From CG1-02-35-72 sp036170135 (lineage in GTDB: Bacteria > Bacteroidota > Bacteroidia > Flavobacteriales > Flavobacteriaceae): DNA of 23,582 nucleotides. Under the pieces are notes generated by a model. That model made no database searches, was not told the DNA's origin, and saw only the letters and a list, made by a program, of their open reading frames with translations. Location: positions 1 to 23,582 of the forward strand of contig JAVHOP010000155.1 in NCBI GenBank assembly GCA_036170135.1, given 5' to 3'. Of the stretch, positions 8,458 to 16,298 are shown piece by piece. A program made the position numbers and the translations under genes. Positions within the stretch are counted from its first letter, which is position 1. Each line of letters starts with the position of its first letter.

Positions 8458-8479
8458 ACACTACTAATTAGATAAAAAA

Positions 8480-11400
8480 ATGAAAAAAATACTTGATATT
8501 ATTGCATCTACAAAATTAACTGCCGTATTATTTCTAGTTTTTGGCACTTCAATGGCGGTAGCTACTTTTATTGAAAATGATTATGGCACACAAACAGCTC
8601 GGGCACTTGTTTACAATGCTTGGTGGTTTGAATCTATCATGTTGATTTTTGTAATTAACTTTATTTATAACATAAAAAAATACAGACTTTTAAGAAAAGA
8701 AAAGATGTGGGTTTTGATGTTCCATTTGTCTTTTATTTTTATCATTATAGGCGCCGGCATTACACGTTATATCAGTTTTGAAGGTATGATGCCTATTAAG
8801 GAGGGCGAGACTTCTCATGTGATACTTTCCGATAAAATTTATTTAGAAGCACAAATTGATGATAATAAAGATCAAAAATCACCGATTTACAAACCGATGC
8901 TTTTATCTAAAATAGGAAGTAATGATTTTGAAATTAATACTGATTTTAAAGGAACTCAAGTTAAAATTGCCTATGTAAATTATATTGCAAATGTTACTCA
9001 AAAACTTGAAGCTTCGGATACAGGAGACCTCTTTATACATTTAGTTGAGTCTGGCAGTGGCTCTCGTCAAGATCATTATATTAAAAATGGTGAAACTATC
9101 GACGTAAATGGCGGCACGATTTCTTTCAATAAATTTATTGATGGCGCTATTAACTTTACTTCAGATACTAATGGCGCTCTTAAAATTTTAGCGCCTTTAG
9201 AAGGTGACTTTATGCGAATGGCCGATAAATTTTTAGGTAAAGTTGCAAAAGATAGCCTACAAGAATATCAATTGCGTTCGCTTTATACCTTTGGTCAATT
9301 AAGGTTTGTGGTTCCGGAGCCACCCATAAAAGGAGCTATCAAAGAAGTGAGCGGCGACAAAAAACAATTCTTTCAAGATTTATTAGAAGTAGCCGTTACT
9401 GTTAACGGAAAAACACAAAACGCAAAATTATACGGCGGTAAATATTTTGTAGAAAACCAAAAAGTTGTAAGCTTGGAAGGATTAAATATTCGATTAAACT
9501 ATGGAGCTAAACAAATTGAAGTCCCATTTTCTATAAAATTAAGAGACTTTCAATTAGACCGATATCCAGGCTCTATGAGCCCAAAGTCTTATGCTAGCGA
9601 AGTAACCGTAATAGATAAAGATAAAGTTTTTGATTTCAGAATTTTTATGAATCACGTATTAGATTATAAAGGATATAAATTTTTTCAATCTTCATACGAT
9701 ATCACATCAACTTATGAAGAAACCCGACTATCTGTAAATCACGATTTTTGGGGAACCTGGATTACTTATTTTGGGTATAGTTTTCTATATTTAGGACTCA
9801 TACTTATCTTTTTTACTAAAAACACACGCTTTGCTTCTCTCAAAGAAAATTTAGCAAAATTAAAAAATACAAAATTAGGTGTTATCATCGCCCTTTTAAT
9901 AGGATTAAATGGCTTTAGTCAATCTGGTATGCCAAACGAGACCACTATAGATTCTATTATAAAATCTTCGACAATTGATCCGCTACAAGCAGAAAAATTT
10001 GGACGTTTAGTTGTTCAAGATGCTGGTGGAAGAATGTTGCCTGTAAACACTTTTGCTTCAGAATTGATGCGAAAAGTGAGCAAACATGAAAACTATGAAA
10101 ATTTAAATCCAGACCAAGTTATTGTCTCAATGATTACCAATCCTGGAGCTTGGTATTATGTGCCATTTATTTATATTAAAGCTGATAATACGAAGCTGAG
10201 AGATATTATTAATATACCAAAAGATCAAAAATATGCGCGTTTTGTAGATTTCTTTGACCAAAATGATCAATACAAAATTCTTTCTTATGTAGAAGATGCC
10301 TCTAAACAAAAAATAAAAAGCAAATTTGATCAAAGTGTTGTAGATGTAGATCAACGTATCAATTTGTTATATAATGTCATCAATGGGTCAATTTTTAAAT
10401 TTTTCCCATTGCCAAATGATCCAAATAATAAATGGTTTTCTTTTACCGAAGTATCAACTGCTGGTTTTGTAGGACCAGATTCTATCTTTGTATCAAGTGC
10501 AATTCCATTTTACGTTAGAGAAATAGACAACGCTAAAAGCACCAATCAATTTTCAAATGTAGATTTAGTATTAAAAGGAATCAACAAGTATCAACAAAAA
10601 TTTGGCAGTAAGGTGATGCCGTCTGAACGTAAAATAAGTTTAGAGTTATTTTATAACAAATACGATATTTTTAAAGGGTTGTTTTGGAAATATATGCTAG
10701 CAGGTACCTTAATGTTTGTATTTGTGATTTTCCAAATATTTAAAAATAACAAAATTATAAGTTGGCTTATTAAATTAAGCGCTATAACAATTTTATTATT
10801 GTTTTTATATCATACGCTCGGCTTGATTATTAGATGGTATATCAGTGGTCATGCACCGTGGAGTAATGCGTATGAATCGATGATATATGTGGCGTGGGCA
10901 ACCATGTTATTCGGACTTATTTTTGGTCGAAAATCTACGCTAACCATCGCCGCAACAGCATTTGTTACCTCAATGATTTTGATGATAGCACATTGGAACT
11001 GGATGGATCCATCAATAGGAAACCTTGTTCCCGTATTAGATTCTTATTGGTTAATGATTCACGTTGCCATTATTGTTGCAAGTTATGGACCTTTTACATT
11101 AGGGCTTATCTTAGGTTTTATTTCGTTACTTTTATATGCAATAGCAACAAAAAATAATGCTAATAAAATTGATAAAATTATTAAAGAACTTACCATTATC
11201 AACGAAATGTCTTTAACAGTTGGTTTGGTAATGATTACCATTGGTAACTTTTTAGGCGGTATGTGGGCTAATGAAAGTTGGGGACGTTATTGGGGCTGGG
11301 ATCCTAAAGAAACCTGGGCATTGATAAGTATTATGATTTATGCATTTGTATTACATGCGCGTTTGGTTCCTGGGTTGCGAGGTAGATTAGCCTTCAATAT

Positions 11401-11596
11401 CTTATCAGTGTTTGCATTCACTTCCATATTAATGACCTATTTAGGCGTAAACCATCTATTATCTGGATTGCATTCCTATGCTGCTGGAGAATCGGCACCC
11501 ATACCAATGAGTATTTATTATTCGCTTTCGGTTGCAATAATTGTAAGTGTACTAGCTACTTATAAATATAGAAAATACTTTAAAAAACAAGAATAA
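8480..11596 (+). CDS. ccsBA: Cytochrome c biogenesis protein CcsBA (fused ResB-CcsA, system II haem lyase)
   Basis: This inner-membrane protein exports haem and attaches it to CxxCH motifs of periplasmic c-type cytochromes (system II). It is a natural fusion of CcsB/ResB and CcsA and, at 1038 residues, has the size usual for Bacteroidota. The ResB half has three N-terminal helices (about residues 13-95), a long periplasmic region, and a helix at about 430-447. The CcsA half begins with a helix near residue 735 and carries the haem-handling WWD domain at about residues 934-942 (WGRYWGWDP), followed by KETWALI. Conserved histidines flank this domain. A hydrophobic stretch at about 463-480 ending GFSQ looks like a signal peptide (see findings). 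The next gene starts 2 bp downstream, so they are co-transcribed. Confidence 0.95.
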   Translation: MKKILDIIASTKLTAVLFLVFGTSMAVATFIENDYGTQTARALVYNAWWFESIMLIFVINFIYNIKKYRLLRKEKMWVLMFHLSFIFIIIGAGITRYISFEGMMPIKEGETSHVILSDKIYLEAQIDDNKDQKSPIYKPMLLSKIGSNDFEINTDFKGTQVKIAYVNYIANVTQKLEASDTGDLFIHLVESGSGSRQDHYIKNGETIDVNGGTISFNKFIDGAINFTSDTNGALKILAPLEGDFMRMADKFLGKVAKDSLQEYQLRSLYTFGQLRFVVPEPPIKGAIKEVSGDKKQFFQDLLEVAVTVNGKTQNAKLYGGKYFVENQKVVSLEGLNIRLNYGAKQIEVPFSIKLRDFQLDRYPGSMSPKSYASEVTVIDKDKVFDFRIFMNHVLDYKGYKFFQSSYDITSTYEETRLSVNHDFWGTWITYFGYSFLYLGLILIFFTKNTRFASLKENLAKLKNTKLGVIIALLIGLNGFSQSGMPNETTIDSIIKSSTIDPLQAEKFGRLVVQDAGGRMLPVNTFASELMRKVSKHENYENLNPDQVIVSMITNPGAWYYVPFIYIKADNTKLRDIINIPKDQKYARFVDFFDQNDQYKILSYVEDASKQKIKSKFDQSVVDVDQRINLLYNVINGSIFKFFPLPNDPNNKWFSFTEVSTAGFVGPDSIFVSSAIPFYVREIDNAKSTNQFSNVDLVLKGINKYQQKFGSKVMPSERKISLELFYNKYDIFKGLFWKYMLAGTLMFVFVIFQIFKNNKIISWLIKLSAITILLLFLYHTLGLIIRWYISGHAPWSNAYESMIYVAWATMLFGLIFGRKSTLTIAATAFVTSMILMIAHWNWMDPSIGNLVPVLDSYWLMIHVAIIVASYGPFTLGLILGFISLLLYAIATKNNANKIDKIIKELTIINEMSLTVGLVMITIGNFLGGMWANESWGRYWGWDPKETWALISIMIYAFVLHARLVPGLRGRLAFNILSVFAFTSILMTYLGVNHLLSGLHSYAAGESAPIPMSIYYSLSVAIIVSVLATYKYRKYFKKQE

Positions 11597-11598
11597 TT

Positions 11599-12114
11599 AT
11601 GTTTAATAAATATATAAAATTAGTTATAGCAACAGCTATCATGGTGTGGGCGGTTATGCAATTTGCAGTTTCGCATATTATGAATGGTATTTCATTAGTG
11701 CTGCTTTCTGGAATATTTGTTTTTTTCTATTTTAAGAATGAAATTCTGCTTTTAGCTTTTTTAAGGTTGCGCAAACAAGATTTTGCAGGTGCCGGAAAAT
11801 GGCTTGCAAGAATTAAAAATCCACAGAGTGCTTTGACTAAAAAACAAGAAGGTTATTTTTACTTTCTTCAGGGTTTAATGCTGTCGCAGACTAATATTTC
11901 ACAAGCCGAAAAATTGTTTAAAAAAGCTTTGACAATTGGATTATCTATGGATCACGATAAAGCGATGGCAAAGTTACAATTAGCAGGTATTGCTATGACT
12001 AAGCGACGCAAACGCGAAGCCACCTTGTTGTTAGCCGAAGCTAAAAAGTTAGATAAACACAATATGATGGCAGAACAAGTAAAATTGCTAAAACAACAGT
12101 TGAAAAAGATTTAA
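11599..12114 (+). CDS. Membrane-anchored TPR-like protein downstream of ccsBA
   Basis: A 171-residue protein of unknown function. Two membrane helices at about residues 8-24 and 30-46 are followed by a soluble helical region from about residue 50 to the end. That region contains paired helices resembling tetratricopeptide repeats, for example KQEGYFYFLQGLMLSQ then AEKLFKKALTIG near residues 83-115, and a later AKLQLAGIAMTKRRKREA segment. The helices and the positive-inside pattern suggest that the TPR part faces the cytoplasm. It starts 2 bp after ccsBA and ends before a strong terminator, so it is the last gene of that unit. A helper role in haem or cytochrome c assembly is only inferred from position. 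Confidence 0.7.
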   Translation: MFNKYIKLVIATAIMVWAVMQFAVSHIMNGISLVLLSGIFVFFYFKNEILLLAFLRLRKQDFAGAGKWLARIKNPQSALTKKQEGYFYFLQGLMLSQTNISQAEKLFKKALTIGLSMDHDKAMAKLQLAGIAMTKRRKREATLLLAEAKKLDKHNMMAEQVKLLKQQLKKI

Positions 12115-12135
12115 AAAATACCCAAATCTATAATA

Positions 12136-12174
12136 TAAAAAGCCCTCGATTAATAACTAATCGAGGGCTTTTTA
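12136..12174. terminator. Strong bidirectional intrinsic terminator
   Basis: A near-perfect hairpin has arms AGCCCTCGATTA (12141-12152) and TAATCGAGGGCT (12158-12169) around the loop ATAAC, extended by A-T pairs to about 17 bp. The flanking A-run and T-run make it a terminator in both directions. It serves the ccsBA-TPR unit on the plus strand and rpmE2 on the minus strand. Confidence 0.92.
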
Positions 12175-12189
12175 TTGTGATAAAAACGC

Positions 12190-12441
12190 TTATTTTTTGA
12201 ATTTAGCGTATTTTGTTTTGAACTTATCAATTCTACCAGCAGTGTCAACCAATTTAGTTTTACCGGTAAAATAAGGATGAGAAGTTCTTGAAATTTCTAA
12301 TTTAATTAAGGGATAAGATTCTCCTTCAAATTCTATTGTTTCACTTGATTTTGAAGTAGAACGGGTTATAAAAACATCGCCATTAGACATATCTTTAAAA
12401 GCTACCATTCTATAATTTTCTGGGTGTATTCCTTTTCTCAT
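12190..12441 (-). CDS. rpmE2: 50S ribosomal protein L31, type B
   Basis: An 83-residue ribosomal protein at the subunit interface. It starts MRKGIHPENYRMVAFKDMS and contains the family block SHPYFTGKTKLVDTAGRIDKF (split here at the normal family positions, about residues 54-74). The cysteines that bind zinc in type A L31 are absent, so it is the zinc-independent form. In many bacteria this form replaces the zinc form when zinc is scarce, but in Bacteroidota it is commonly the main copy, so zinc regulation should not be assumed. It is monocistronic, with a good promoter about 110 bp upstream and the shared terminator 16 bp downstream. Confidence 0.97.
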   Translation of the reverse strand: MRKGIHPENYRMVAFKDMSNGDVFITRSTSKSSETIEFEGESYPLIKLEISRTSHPYFTGKTKLVDTAGRIDKFKTKYAKFKK

Positions 12442-12471
12442 TGTAAATGCAATTTATATTTTTAATTAAAG

Positions 12472-12492
12472 TACAATTTTTTAACGATTGTA
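12472..12492 (-). promoter_or_regulatory. Hairpin in the rpmE2 leader
   Basis: The predicted leader RNA contains a 6-bp stem (TACAAT/ATTGTA) with an A-rich loop, about 30 nt before the start codon. A shorter stem (TAGC/GCTA) lies further upstream near 12530-12540. Autoregulatory leaders for L31 are known in several phyla. Whether this is one is not shown by the sequence. Confidence 0.25.
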
Positions 12493-12551
12493 ATTCAAAA
12501 TCTGTTACTTTCGTATATCAATCAATCATAGCTAGGCTATTTTTGAGTGTG

Positions 12552-12581
12552 CAAATTTAACGATATTTTTCAATTTTCAAA
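12552..12581 (-). promoter_or_regulatory. Bacteroidota-type promoter for rpmE2
   Basis: On the minus strand, TTTG (plus-strand CAAA at 12578-12581) is separated by 18 bp from TAAATTTG (plus-strand CAAATTTA at 12552-12559). This is the best match in the window to the two-part -33/-7 consensus TTTG-N17-23-TAnnTTTG. It predicts a leader RNA of roughly 100 nt before rpmE2. Confidence 0.65.
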
Positions 12582-12629
12582 CAATTAAAATACTTATTTT
12601 GCATTAAATTTAAATTCGTGTTTTTGAAT

Positions 12630-13649
12630 ATGAAAAACTTACCCATTTTAGTCATTTTTAGTTTATTATTTTCTTTGATTTCGTGTGGCGATAAATATCG
12701 TTTAAAATTAAATACACCTGCAAAAATTGCTATTAACGCACCATTAGTCATTAATGTAACCGAAAAGAACAATCTCACTATAGATTCTACTGTTTATTTT
12801 ATTGATGGCATTAAACTTAGCCAAGCCTCGGCAATTGATATTTCTTCTCAGAAACTAGGAAAACATGCTGTTAAAGCGCTGGTTTATTATGATAAAAAGC
12901 AAAAAGAATTGACTAATACTATTTATTTTTTAGCAGCAGTTGAGCCATCAATTTATGGATATAAAATAATAAATACCTATCCTCATGACGCCAATGCTTT
13001 TACGCAAGGATTAGAATATTATAACGGATTTTTATACGAAAGTACTGGGCAATACGGAAAATCTAGTATTAGAAAAGTGGAATTAAATACAGGTAAAATA
13101 TTACAAAAAAAAGACCTCGATAAAAAATATTTTGGAGAAGGACTTACTATTTTTAACAATCAAATATTTAATCTTACTTGGAAAAGTAAAATCGGATTTG
13201 TTTCTAATTTAAACGACTTTTCAACGATAAAAACATTCCCTTACAACAAGAGTGTAGAAGGCTGGGGACTTACTCATAACGACTTCGAATTAATTAAATC
13301 TGACGGCACAGAACGCATTTGGTTTTTAAATCCAAAAACGCAACAGGAAACCCATTTTATAGAGGCATATACTAATACTAGAAAAGCCGAGGAATTAAAT
13401 GAATTAGAATTCATCAACGGGAAAATTTATGCTAATGTTTGGCAAAAAAATACTATTTTAATCATCAATCCAGATAATGGAACAATTGAAGGCATTATAG
13501 ATTTTAATGGATTAGAAAAATTGATTAAAAAAATTGATGATGGCTCAGTGTTGAACGGAATTGCTTATGATAAAACTGCCAATCGGCTTTTTATTACCGG
13601 AAAAAATTGGGATAAATTGTTTGAAATTGAAATTTTTAAGAAACAATAA
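12630..13649 (+). CDS. Glutaminyl-peptide cyclotransferase (plant-type beta-propeller), lipoprotein
   Basis: This enzyme is predicted to convert N-terminal glutamine of exported proteins to pyroglutamate. I choose the ATG at 12630 rather than the GTG at 12618, because it starts a clean lipoprotein signal peptide (MKNLPILVIFSLLFSLISC) with lipobox Cys19. A variable Ig-like linker follows to about residue 100. The rest is a five-bladed-propeller cyclase with family motifs HDANAFTQGL, YESTGQYGKS, FGEGLT, EGWGLT, ELNELEF, VLNGIAYD and FITGKNWD, all intact. It should sit in the periplasm, anchored to a membrane. The next lipoprotein gene follows after 31 bp, suggesting co-transcription. N-terminal pyroglutamate is common on exported Bacteroidota proteins, which gives this enzyme a plausible general maturation role. 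Confidence 0.9.
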   Translation: MKNLPILVIFSLLFSLISCGDKYRLKLNTPAKIAINAPLVINVTEKNNLTIDSTVYFIDGIKLSQASAIDISSQKLGKHAVKALVYYDKKQKELTNTIYFLAAVEPSIYGYKIINTYPHDANAFTQGLEYYNGFLYESTGQYGKSSIRKVELNTGKILQKKDLDKKYFGEGLTIFNNQIFNLTWKSKIGFVSNLNDFSTIKTFPYNKSVEGWGLTHNDFELIKSDGTERIWFLNPKTQQETHFIEAYTNTRKAEELNELEFINGKIYANVWQKNTILIINPDNGTIEGIIDFNGLEKLIKKIDDGSVLNGIAYDKTANRLFITGKNWDKLFEIEIFKKQ

Positions 13650-13680
13650 CGTTAGTAATTTTATAAAATCTGAGCTATTT

Positions 13681-15216
13681 ATGATTTCTTTAAAACAGCG
13701 GTTTCTTTTCCTCACCGGTTTAATTTTGGTGTTATTTTATACCTCTTGCCGAAAAGATTTTAGCACTGTTTCAAGTTCTGGCAAACTCTCTTTTTCTAAA
13801 GATACTATTTATTTAGATACTATTTTTTCAAATATAGGCTCTAGTACACGTCAATTTAAGGTGTATAATAAAAGTAATCAAGCTATTAGCATTTCAAATA
13901 TCACTTTAGAAAGAGGTTCGGCTTCGCTCTATAGATTAAATATTGATGGAGTCGCGGGACAAAACTTTCAAAATGTTGATATTTTAGCGCACGATAGCAT
14001 CTATATATTTGTAGAAGCTACTATTAATTTTAATGCAGTTACAAATCCACTTTATACTGATAAAATTATTTTTGATAATGGCAATAATCAACAAAAAGTA
14101 AATTTAGTAACCTTGGTTCAAGATGCCCATTTTTTATTTCCTTCACGGGATGCGAATGGTGTTAATGAAACCATTATTTTAGGTATTGATGATAAAGGAG
14201 AACCAATTGAAGTTAACGGTTTTTTCCTTAACGGAAATACAACTTTTACAAATGATAAACCTTATGTAATTTACGGTTATGTTGGCGTGCCAGAAAATGC
14301 GACTTTAACTATAAATCAAGGTACTCAACTACATTTTCATGAAAATTCTGGAATTATCATCAGCAAAAATGCCAGTATAAAAGTGAATGGAACTCTTAAT
14401 AATAATGTTGTTTTTCAAGGTGATAGACTTGAACCTCAGTTTGAAAATACCGCTGGGCAATGGGGAACTATTTGGCTTAGAGCTGGCAGTAAAAATAATG
14501 TCATCAATAACGTCTTGATAAAAAATAGTGTCATTGGTATTTTAGTCGATTCAATTGGAAATAATTCTTCACCGACTTTAAGTGTTAAGAATACCCAAAT
14601 TTATAACACCTCTAATTTTGGAATATTAGGTCGCCAAACACATATTGTGGGCGAAAATTTGGTAGTTGCTAACAATGGGCAATCGTCTTTGGCTTGTACC
14701 ATTGGCGGAACTTACAAATTTACGCATTGTACGTTTGCTAATTATTATAGTTCCGGATTTAGACAATTTCCAACTCTGCTAATCAATAATTTTTATAGTT
14801 TTAAAGATATTAATGGTGTCGAAACATTCAAAATTGAGGATTTAAATCTAGCGCAGTTTACCAATTGCATTATTGATGGCAATCAGAATATTGAAATGAT
14901 TTTAGAAAAAAAGGAGGGAAGCACCTTTAATTATCAGTTCGAAAATAATCTGATAAAATTTAATGATATCAATAAAACCTTTATTTCGAATCCGTTATAC
15001 AACTTTGGAGACGCTTCATTTTTTATTGACAATATCATTAATGGCGATGCAAAATTTAAAGATGTTGTCACCAATCAATTGATAATTGGCAAGGATGCAA
15101 CAATTATTAATAAAGCTAAGGTTAATGCTGCTTTACAAGTTCCTTTTGATATTTTAGGAGTTATGCGCACTTCAAACCCTGATATTGGTGCTTATCAACA
15201 TAGTGAAGATTTCTAG
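13681..15216 (+). CDS. Lipoprotein with parallel beta-helix region, function unknown
   Basis: A 511-residue predicted lipoprotein. The frame is open upstream into the cyclase gene, but the ATG at 13681 begins a clear signal peptide (MISLKQRFLFLTGLILVLFYTSC) with lipobox Cys23, so I use it. Residues of about 30-155 look like an Ig-like or ASPM/SPD2-like beta-sandwich (DTIYLDTIFSNIGSSTRQF, then ISISNITLERG). From about residue 200 the sequence has Asn/Gly-rich beta-strand repeats typical of right-handed parallel beta-helix proteins (NATLTINQGTQLHFHENSG, NNVVFQGDRLE). It ends with the motif SNPDIGAYQHSEDF, common at the end of such proteins. No enzymatic motif is evident. It is likely exported to the outer membrane and co-expressed with the cyclase. 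Confidence 0.8.
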   Translation: MISLKQRFLFLTGLILVLFYTSCRKDFSTVSSSGKLSFSKDTIYLDTIFSNIGSSTRQFKVYNKSNQAISISNITLERGSASLYRLNIDGVAGQNFQNVDILAHDSIYIFVEATINFNAVTNPLYTDKIIFDNGNNQQKVNLVTLVQDAHFLFPSRDANGVNETIILGIDDKGEPIEVNGFFLNGNTTFTNDKPYVIYGYVGVPENATLTINQGTQLHFHENSGIIISKNASIKVNGTLNNNVVFQGDRLEPQFENTAGQWGTIWLRAGSKNNVINNVLIKNSVIGILVDSIGNNSSPTLSVKNTQIYNTSNFGILGRQTHIVGENLVVANNGQSSLACTIGGTYKFTHCTFANYYSSGFRQFPTLLINNFYSFKDINGVETFKIEDLNLAQFTNCIIDGNQNIEMILEKKEGSTFNYQFENNLIKFNDINKTFISNPLYNFGDASFFIDNIINGDAKFKDVVTNQLIIGKDATIINKAKVNAALQVPFDILGVMRTSNPDIGAYQHSEDF

Positions 15217-15221
15217 AAACA

Positions 15222-15251
15222 AAAAAGACCTTTATTAAAAAAGGCCTTTTT
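15222..15251. terminator. Bidirectional intrinsic terminator between convergent genes
   Basis: Arms AAAAAGACCTTT (15222-15233) and AAAGGCCTTTTT (15240-15251) form a hairpin flanked by A and T runs. The single mismatch is A-C in plus-strand RNA but G-U in minus-strand RNA, so the signal is better for the minus-strand T9SS gene, though it can serve both. Confidence 0.75.
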
Positions 15252-15274
15252 AAGAAAATAATGAATTTAAAAAA

Positions 15275-16093
15275 CTATCTAATGATTAATTTTTTTGTTC
15301 CTACTTTTGTATCGGTTTGAATTCTAACAAAATAAATTCCGGTAGTTAAATTAGAAACGTCTAAAGTATTGTTTGAAGAATTTATTGATTTTTGTAACAG
15401 CGTTTTGCCTAAATAATCAAAAATATTTACTTGAGCTTGATTTGCATCCGAAGGTAATTGCAAAGTTACTTGTCCGTTGCTTGGGTTTGGAAACATGCTA
15501 AAATTCAATAATTGTGCTTTATTGATACCTAAAACACCGCCAACATGATAAGTAGTTAAGATCATTTGAGTGCCAACTGTTGAAGTTCCACCATTGCTAT
15601 TTTCAACACCGGTGATTCCAGCTACATAAAAATTAACATCGCCAACATCGGTTGCTGGAGCGGTCCAATTAAAAGTCCAATTGGTAATATGCTCATGACC
15701 TGCAAAGGTATGCGTAACGTATTTACCAAGAAGATCGGTAAATGTATTTGCATCTGTTGATGTAAATACGCCAACTTTTGAGGCTACGGCATTTTCGGCA
15801 GTAATTTGAAATCCAAATTCTGTGGCACCATTATTTGCAGTTGGCGTTAAGGTAATTTGATAAGTAGTACCTCTTGTATAACCACCTGCAGGGATATTGG
15901 TAGTAACATTTATTGAAAAGTTGTAAGTTGTAACGTTATTAGCCCCTGCATGGCAAGCAGTACAATCTCTGCCAGAATCACCTGGAGAGCCTGTAACCCC
16001 AATAAAGGAGGCGCCATTGCCATTAGACAATAATAGAAATACAAGAAATGGTGCTAAAAGTAAACTGAGGTAAAAAGGGATGTGTTTTTTCAT
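15275..16093 (-). CDS. Secreted protein with one haem-c motif, Reelin-like domain and T9SS sorting signal
   Basis: A 272-residue exported protein. It has a signal peptide (about residues 1-28), then a single CxxCH motif (DCTACHAG, Cys44, Cys47, His48). A beta-sandwich domain follows (about residues 55-180) with FGFQITAENA, HEHITNWTFNWTAP and VNFYVAGITGVENSNG, the pattern annotated as choice-of-anchor V or Reelin-like. The last ~75 residues are a type A T9SS sorting domain, with FPNPSNGQVTLQL and GIYFVRI then the terminal KKLIIR. So it is predicted to pass the inner membrane by Sec, receive haem from a CcsBA-type lyase, then leave through T9SS. Axial ligand and electron partner are unknown. 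It is monocistronic, facing the beta-helix lipoprotein across a shared terminator. Confidence 0.85.
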   Translation of the reverse strand: MKKHIPFYLSLLLAPFLVFLLLSNGNGASFIGVTGSPGDSGRDCTACHAGANNVTTYNFSINVTTNIPAGGYTRGTTYQITLTPTANNGATEFGFQITAENAVASKVGVFTSTDANTFTDLLGKYVTHTFAGHEHITNWTFNWTAPATDVGDVNFYVAGITGVENSNGGTSTVGTQMILTTYHVGGVLGINKAQLLNFSMFPNPSNGQVTLQLPSDANQAQVNIFDYLGKTLLQKSINSSNNTLDVSNLTTGIYFVRIQTDTKVGTKKLIIR

Positions 16094-16298
16094 GGCTTTT
16101 GATTTTTAAGGGATGTCTTTTAATTAGTTGTAAGATGACTGCAAGTTAAAGAGATAAAAAGAACTACACATTAGTAAAAAACAGTAATTTTTTTAATCTC
16201 ATTTTTACTATTAAAAACAAATCAAATATAATGAAATATCAATACCTGAAATACGTTGACCACTTTTAATAATAAATTAGGATTAAAATTAATTAAAA

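Larger units (their letters stand above)
7914..8479. other. 566-bp gene-free divergent region between tnaA and ccsBA
   Basis: This is the longest gene-free stretch here apart from the region before the his operon. It is very AT-rich and I find no convincing ORF or RNA gene. It holds several inverted repeats: TCAGAT/ATCTGA at 7932-7955, GTCTTTT/AAAAGAC at 8018-8039, a perfect 10-bp palindrome at 8155-8176, and an 11-bp pair TTCAGTTTATT/AATAAACTGAA at 8262-8272 and 8351-8361. Candidate -7 boxes face both ways (8093-8100 minus, 8450-8457 plus). It probably carries the divergent promoters and operators, with a longer-than-usual untranslated leader for tnaA. Confidence 0.6.

Noticed and set aside
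7914..8479. tnaC-like leader peptide or tRNA in the tnaA-ccsBA region
   Set aside because: No short ORF with Trp codons in a suitable place and no cloverleaf-like pattern or TTCRA arm was found by reading both strands.
12618..12629. GTG start for the glutaminyl cyclase
   Set aside because: The ATG at 12630 gives a standard lipoprotein signal with Lys at position 2. The GTG adds only four residues with no support.
12557..12778. Minus-strand ORF upstream of rpmE2
   Set aside because: It overlaps the start of the cyclase gene and the rpmE2 promoter and has no family pattern.
13561..13680. N-terminal extension of the beta-helix lipoprotein into the cyclase gene
   Set aside because: The ATG at 13681 begins a clean lipoprotein signal peptide. 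The extension would bury it and overlap the cyclase by about 90 bp.
16172..16210. Inverted repeat TAGTAAAAA/TTTTTACTA
   Set aside because: The arms are almost pure A/T with a 21-nt loop in an AT-rich spacer, so chance is likely. It has no GC stem, so it is not a good terminator.
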